From Certhia americana (taxonomy: Eukaryota > Chordata > Aves > Passeriformes > Certhiidae): DNA of 64,000 nucleotides. A model generated the notes under the pieces. It searched no databases, had not been told where the DNA came from, and saw nothing but the letters and a program-made list of their open reading frames with translations. This document shows, piece by piece, positions 52,257 through 64,000 of this stretch. The first letter of the stretch is position 1; each line of letters starts with the position of its first letter. Location: contig CM031870.1 in NCBI GenBank assembly GCA_018697195.1, positions 12,823,969-12,887,968 of the forward strand. Direction: 5' to 3'. The position numbers and the translations under genes were made by a program.

Positions 52257-52262
52257 TTTATT
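52257..52262 (-). terminator. NPRL3: Candidate NPRL3 poly(A) signal (AATAAA on - strand)
   Basis: The + strand TTTATT reads AATAAA on the - strand. It is the first canonical signal I found on the - strand after the NPRL3 stop at 54593, giving a 3' untranslated region of about 2.3 kb. Use of this site is inferred. In human the NPRL3 and MPG 3' ends overlap, which makes it plausible. Confidence 0.5.
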
Positions 52263-52589
52263 TGCAGGAGACTGGCATACTCTCTCAGCCAGAACTGAGG
52301 CTGGGTTTGGACACTTTGATGCCACACTGGAGGCCACTTTCTCCCTTGCCAACGAATCCAGGCTTAATTAGGGTGGGTGAGAGAAGAAGAGTCACAGCTC
52401 TGGGCTGCTCCCATCGCTTCAGCCCCCAGCAGAGGCCAGTGCTTGGTTGCTGCAGGGGAATACCAAAAAACTGGGTGGCAGCAGAGCAGACTAAAAGGAT
52501 GGGAGCTGGGAGAGAAGGATGTAAAGGGAGGATCTTAATGATGTCTGCAACTACGTCAGGGGAGGGGATAGAGAAGACAGAGCCAGGCT

Positions 52590-52812
52590 GCTGTCAGACA
52601 GGATGAGAGGCAACGGGCCATCAGCCAGAAAACAGGAAGTTCTCATTAGCACTATGGAAAAAATTATCCCCATGAGGGTGGTCAAACACTGGAACAGGGC
52701 TCCAGAGAAGCTGTGGGCCATTCACACCTCCACAGACAGGGTCCTGAGTGACCTGAGCTAACACCTTTTCTTTGAGCAGAGACCCCTTCCAACCTCTACC
52801 TATCTGTAATGT
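52590..52812 (+). mobile_element. CR1 LINE 3' end (+ strand)
   Basis: Sense-strand CR1 phrases in order: AGGATGAGAGGCAACGGGCC, GGTGGTCAAACACTGGAACA, GGGCTCCAGAGAAGCTGTGG, then AGAGACCCCTTCCAACCTCT. The middle is altered relative to the usual element. If NPRL3 uses the poly(A) signal at 52257, this copy lies within its 3' untranslated region in antisense orientation. Confidence 0.85.
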
Positions 52813-54592
52813 CCAGCGTGGAGAACAAGAATGGGCTTTGTTCATTTTCCCAGCTGCTTTTGAAACCAGTTCAGAACTCAGCACTGTGTGAATCCCCACA
52901 CAGAGAAAGCACTGGTGCAGCAGCCTGACTTGAGGTACAGAGAGGAAAAACCTCCAGGATTCAGGGCAGGACCTGCAGGACTGCAGCCACACTGGGTGGG
53001 TGACAGGGAAACCCCCTGCACCTCCACCCCCACTGTAAGGTTCACATACAATAAAAAAGCTCAAGTTTTTAAATACTCTTATCCCCATCCCATGAAAGAA
53101 TTGGGTTTAGTCCCTTCAGGGCAGCCTTTTTTCTGATTGCAGTAGCTCACCTTGATGCTCACGTGCTGGGGCTGGTTGAGACAGGGCCTACAATGAGGTT
53201 GATCTGATTTTTAGGTCAGATATGATTTTTTGCTCTTCTCTACCATGCCTGTTTTCTACCATCCCGAGCTGCAGGGCCAGACTCGCTTAGGGGACCCTGA
53301 AGAAGCTGTCATGGAGTAGCTCCCCCAGTGGCTGCTGGATGATAAATCAGCTAAAGCTCCCAGTTTCACCCAGTTTGTGTGGGCAAGTGAAGCTGCCCTG
53401 AGAGCCTGCAGCTCTGGGAAAAGCTCTAGTTGCCGTGTGTGGTGTCAGGGAAGATCTTCAGAGGGCTCCTGACAATCTTTTAACAACAAACCCTGAGAAG
53501 CCATGCCACCATGGAGGTAAAGTTCCCCCTCCCCTCCCCTGGGTATGCAGCAGAGCAGCGAGCAGCTGTGGGGGACAGTGGCCTCACACAGGCAGGGATG
53601 GCATGTCCCAGGGCTGTCCCCTCTTGTTCTGGCCCTGGCATGGCTGCAGGAGCAGTCCCAAGCCAGAGCAGGAAACGCAGCCCTGTATCTAATTTTCCTG
53701 CTGGATAGGTGTAACCCAGGCCAGGCTCTGGTTCCCTGCAGCCACAGCCATGCTTGTGGGAGAGGGACTGGAGGGACAAAACAAGGCCTGGGGGACAAGC
53801 CAGAGTGCCCTCAGCACCAGCCTCTGAGTGGAGCATGTCCCTGAACTTGCAGTTTGGCCAGCACCTTTCAGTCTTGTCCAGCCACCAAGCTGCCACCCCC
53901 AGGCACAAAGTGGGAAACATGGAAACCCAGAAACACAGAGGTTGCTTGGTGATAGCCCTTCTCCAACAGATACTTGGGAATAAGGATATTGAGGTGAGGA
54001 AAGAATGAGCTGTGACACACTGACTGAGTCGTTCATTCACAATTTCATGTTTACTTGTAATACTTTGCCTTCCCTTACCTCTGTGCTTGCTGCTGTGAGA
54101 TCAAACAGAATTCCTGGGTGCTCAGGGTCAGTTCTGCAGGAGCCAGGCCAGCTCCCCTTTGCCCTGGAGCAAGGCCATGCATGCTGTGCCATGGGGTCAG
54201 GCTCTCATGGCTGTGTCCCAGTAGTCATGCTGGAGAGCACAGGAAGCATGTGCTCCCAGCACACCAGCATGCCCCCAAAGGTGATGTTCTGCCAGCAGTG
54301 CCACAGCAAAACCCTCTTGTCCAACTCTGATGACCCCTGGGGAGCAGCAGGGCCAGGAAAGGGCTGTGAAAGAGGCAGGGCAGAAATCCAGGCTGAGCAA
54401 GCACGTGCTGTCCTGCAGCAGGCCCTGGAGCCTCAGGGAGCAGCTCAAGGGGACACCGAAGCATGGACGGGGACAACCTGCTGTGTGTCACGTGGCAAGA
54501 AGGAACTGAAACCACCTCCTTCAGTTCTTATGCATCCTTTAGACTCTCAGCACAGGAGAGTAAAGCAGGCTCCTCCCTCTGTGCCAGCAGAG

Positions 54593-61026
<6,434 letters not shown>

Positions 61027-64000
61027 CTGCAAGGGGAGAAAGGAGGGGTTAAACATCTGGGAAATAAAATACAGGAGGAAAACAACACACAAAGGGTATA
61101 CTTGGTGAGTAATAAGTCTCATGGAAAATGCTTCTAACCCCAAGGAAGAGTTTCTCTCTTTTCCAATCACAAAAAGGTGACCAGGCACAAACCCTCATCA
61201 CACCCAGAGCCTCTGTGGGTGCTCAGGCTGCAGTGGAGCCTTTCATGATCCACATTTTCATGCAACACTGAGCAGCATAGCCTTGAAGGAACCTGCCTTG
61301 CCTCTCCCTCAGCTCCAGACCAGTTTGCTTGGTTTCTACACAAGGGCCACTAAAATACATCACTGAAGGGTTAATCCCAGATGGTCAGGCTGAAGTGCAG
61401 GCTCCTCTAGAGAGCCAGACAGAGGGCAGGGTGATGGGGCAGAGCTGAAGCAAGCAGAGGAGGGGGCCTGGAATAGGAGCCCTTTGCTGTCAGGTGGGAC
61501 ACTGCTGATTAGCCATGGGAGAGGCTCTGGAGATTGCAGCCTGACAGGGCTGGGCAGTACAGAAGCAGCACGAGCAGCAGCACAAGCCCTGGCAGGTGAC
61601 AGCAGCCTCAGCTGCCAAGAAGTACCTTCTCAATGCAGAGTCACCACCCCTCATTTCACCTCCCTCTGCTACACAGGGCCAAAGCTAATAAAAGGCATCT
61701 GGGTTTTCAGGCAGGCAAGAGACTCAAAAGCAACGAGATGTATTAAACATTGCCCAAGACCTGCTGGAGACCCACACCATGGGCAGAGCAAGGGGCAAGT
61801 GCTTGTAGGGTCTTTTTTCAGAAGTCTGGGAGGAGCCTTCAAAATGCATCATTGTGTTTTGATTTCTGCATAAAAAGACTTTTCATATCACTGCAGACAA
61901 CTCTCATAGCAAAGGGCTCAGAACACAATCACTGACAAGGCTGTTTGTGGATTTCATAGCAACCACCAATGTTTTGGTGAGACAAACACATGCAGCATGA
62001 GCTCAGGCTCAGAAGGAAGTTCACTCTGCTGCATTAATCATCACGGTAACGGGCAAAATCGCAATAAAAGCCCCAAACCCAAGTTCATCAGCCCACATAA
62101 TTTTCCTTTTTCCATAAATCTGGTAATTCTCAGTTCCTCCTCTGCTATCAAATCACAGAAGAAACTTCTGTTTGCAGACAGACCCACACCCTGTCTTTTC
62201 AGGGATTACCACTTCTGGGGGCTCAGTGGATTTTAATCTTAAAACATATTATCTGGGATCGTCTTCAAACATCCATTTTTTGGAAAAGCCATAATTCATT
62301 TTACATGTTTAACAGAAAGTCTACAGAAGAGGAAGGCTGGCAAAAGACACCAAACACATGATGCTTTGCTAACATCTGAAGCCAGCCTGGAAAAGTGAGG
62401 TTTACTCCAGTGATTACGTTGTTGAAACCCTTCCTTCCAGATGCAGGCCTGGATGGAAAGATGGCTCATTTATTTTACTTATATTTCCAACCTGTTGACA
62501 CACAGCGACATCTGATTAGCAAACGAAAGAGGTCTGCATGTTTCAGAGCACAAAAAGATCCTGGAAAAATCCAAAGAGACAGGGAGACAGGCTCTACCAG
62601 ACCTACAGAAGCAGTGGGTAGGGCCTGACCCAGACCAGCCTCCCCTGGGCACTCTGGTGGTTCCATGAATTACAAAAATAGCCAATTTCTTTTGTTACAG
62701 CTCCATGAGCATGGGGAGTCTCATCCAGCCCTCTCTAATCCTGCATGTGCACCATCACCTCCACACCCTCGTGGAAATACCTAGAAAGCCACCCAGCTCG
62801 AGCTTGAGCCAGCAGCTATGGCCCAGTGGAACAAAAAGCCAGGCAGCAGTGGTGTTACAGCTTTACAGACATAACCTTGTGCAAACAACCCCTGCTAAAC
62901 ACCTTTGTGCCACCTCTGGATGGGAGAGCTGGAGATCTGGGACTACCCTGAGAACTAGAGGAAACTCTTCATCTATTCTGAAGTAAACTTGAACAATAAT
63001 CCCCAGACCAGAGTCCGATGATCCCTGACGTTTTAGCCAAACTTCAGCAGGAATTTGGTACCTATTGAAGTCCAGTCCTAGAACAAGCCCAAGTGCTGCA
63101 GCATCCTGCACTGGCCCCTGCCACTGTGATGAGCTTTGTGCCACCACTGCAAGTACCTCACACCATTCCCACTTCCTCCAGGTTTAGACCCATTTCTCAC
63201 CAAAGGCAGAAATGTTTTCACAGACCCACTCTGGCAGACACTTTGCTAACACATTCTGCTGCCTGTGCTTCTGGACACCAGCACTGCATTTCCATCCATT
63301 CTCCATCTGCTCCTCCCAAGCTCCCATGGAGCTCACCCAGGGCTGCAGGAGCAGAGGCTTCCCTGCACCATCTGTGCTGTGCTGGCTGGAAATGCTGCTC
63401 CTTCCCCAGAGGTGCAGGGTTCTCTCTGTGCCTGCTCTCAGGGCACTTCATTAGAGCTGGGCTCCTTGCTGAAGCCACACGGGCTGGGAACAGCTTCCCA
63501 GGCAGGGATATACTTCATCCCAGGACTGCTTGTCTCAGTCATGCTCTGGCACAGCAGGAATCCAGAGCCAGCCTTTTTTGGCTGAAACACCAGGACTGTG
63601 ATGGAAATATAAAATGAAACATTTTATGTTGCTTAATTTAACTACCAATTCAATCTAAATTTCATCCATGTTCCTTTCATGCTTCCTGTCTGCCTGTGCT
63701 GCCTCTTTCCAGCCTGCTCTGAGGGGGTCCTGTCTGCTGCAGCAGCCACATCTGGCTTGTTCCTGCTGGCACGGAGCAGCCCAGGGCCATTCCCAGAGCA
63801 GTGCCAGGGTGTTGTCGTGCAAGGCACTGGTACAATGCCCTGCTCTGTGCTCACTGGCACAAGCAGAGATGCTGCACTGACTTCCAAAACACAGAACTGT
63901 GTATCAGCCCAGCTGGGCCCTTAGCAATGACCAGAGGAAAGCTCAGCCCCAAGTCTTGGAGGGACAAGATCCAGCATTCCTTATACCCTGGGGCATTTGT
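61027..64000 (-). other. NPRL3: NPRL3 intron running off the window
   Basis: No earlier NPRL3 exon was found upstream of the one starting at 61026, so the rest of the window is read as intron. Open frames here on both strands look like chance. No globin enhancer could be recognised by eye. Confidence 0.75.

Noticed and set aside
61027..64000. Search for earlier NPRL3 exons and globin sequence
   Set aside because: No frame here matches the central NPRL3 sequence or any globin exon, so none is annotated.

Overview
This is a bird nuclear-genome window. The evidence is split vertebrate genes with GT-AG introns, CpG-island promoters, and several chicken-repeat-1 (CR1) LINE 3' ends on both strands. 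The CR1 sequence style suggests a neoavian bird, possibly a passerine, but that is inference. Two genes are identified with confidence, MPG (+ strand, three coding exons, complete) and the 3' part of NPRL3 (- strand, last three coding exons). In vertebrates these two lie tail to tail just upstream of the alpha-globin cluster, so the globin genes should lie to the right of this window. No globin coding sequence is visible here.

Layout. 1-13.7 kb: no recognisable exon, only A-rich runs. 13.7-14.6 kb: a strong CpG island with consensus splice donors on the - strand. By the human gene order (RHBDF1 - MPG - NPRL3) it is a candidate 5' end of RHBDF1, but no RHBDF1 coding exon is in view. 14.6-38.3 kb: no recognised gene. 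It holds fragments of CR1, a decayed LINE reverse-transcriptase piece, a perfect GC hairpin and a 20-bp tandem repeat. 38.4-39.0 kb: a second CpG island, the likely MPG promoter and non-coding first exon. A 25-copy, exactly 10-bp-period minisatellite begins 14 bp after a good splice donor. 38.6-43.4 kb: MPG intron 1, which contains an antisense, stop-ridden, protein-like tract that looks like a decayed retrocopy of an unidentified gene. 43.4-52.1 kb: MPG coding exons. 52.2 kb: the MPG poly(A) signal, facing a candidate NPRL3 poly(A) signal about 40 bp away. 54.6-61.0 kb: the last three NPRL3 coding exons. 61.0-64.0 kb: an NPRL3 intron running off the window.

Function. MPG makes the monofunctional alkyladenine DNA glycosylase that starts base excision repair. 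NPRL3 is a subunit of GATOR1, which restrains mTORC1 when amino acids are scarce. The two genes are neighbours by conserved synteny, not by pathway. Introns of NPRL3 further to the right hold the alpha-globin enhancers in other vertebrates; those introns are outside this window.

Most open frames in the window are chance frames. The most unusual items are the 10-bp minisatellite at the MPG promoter, the antisense pseudogene-like tract in MPG intron 1, the near-abutting convergent poly(A) signals, and the 24-kb gap between the two CpG islands.
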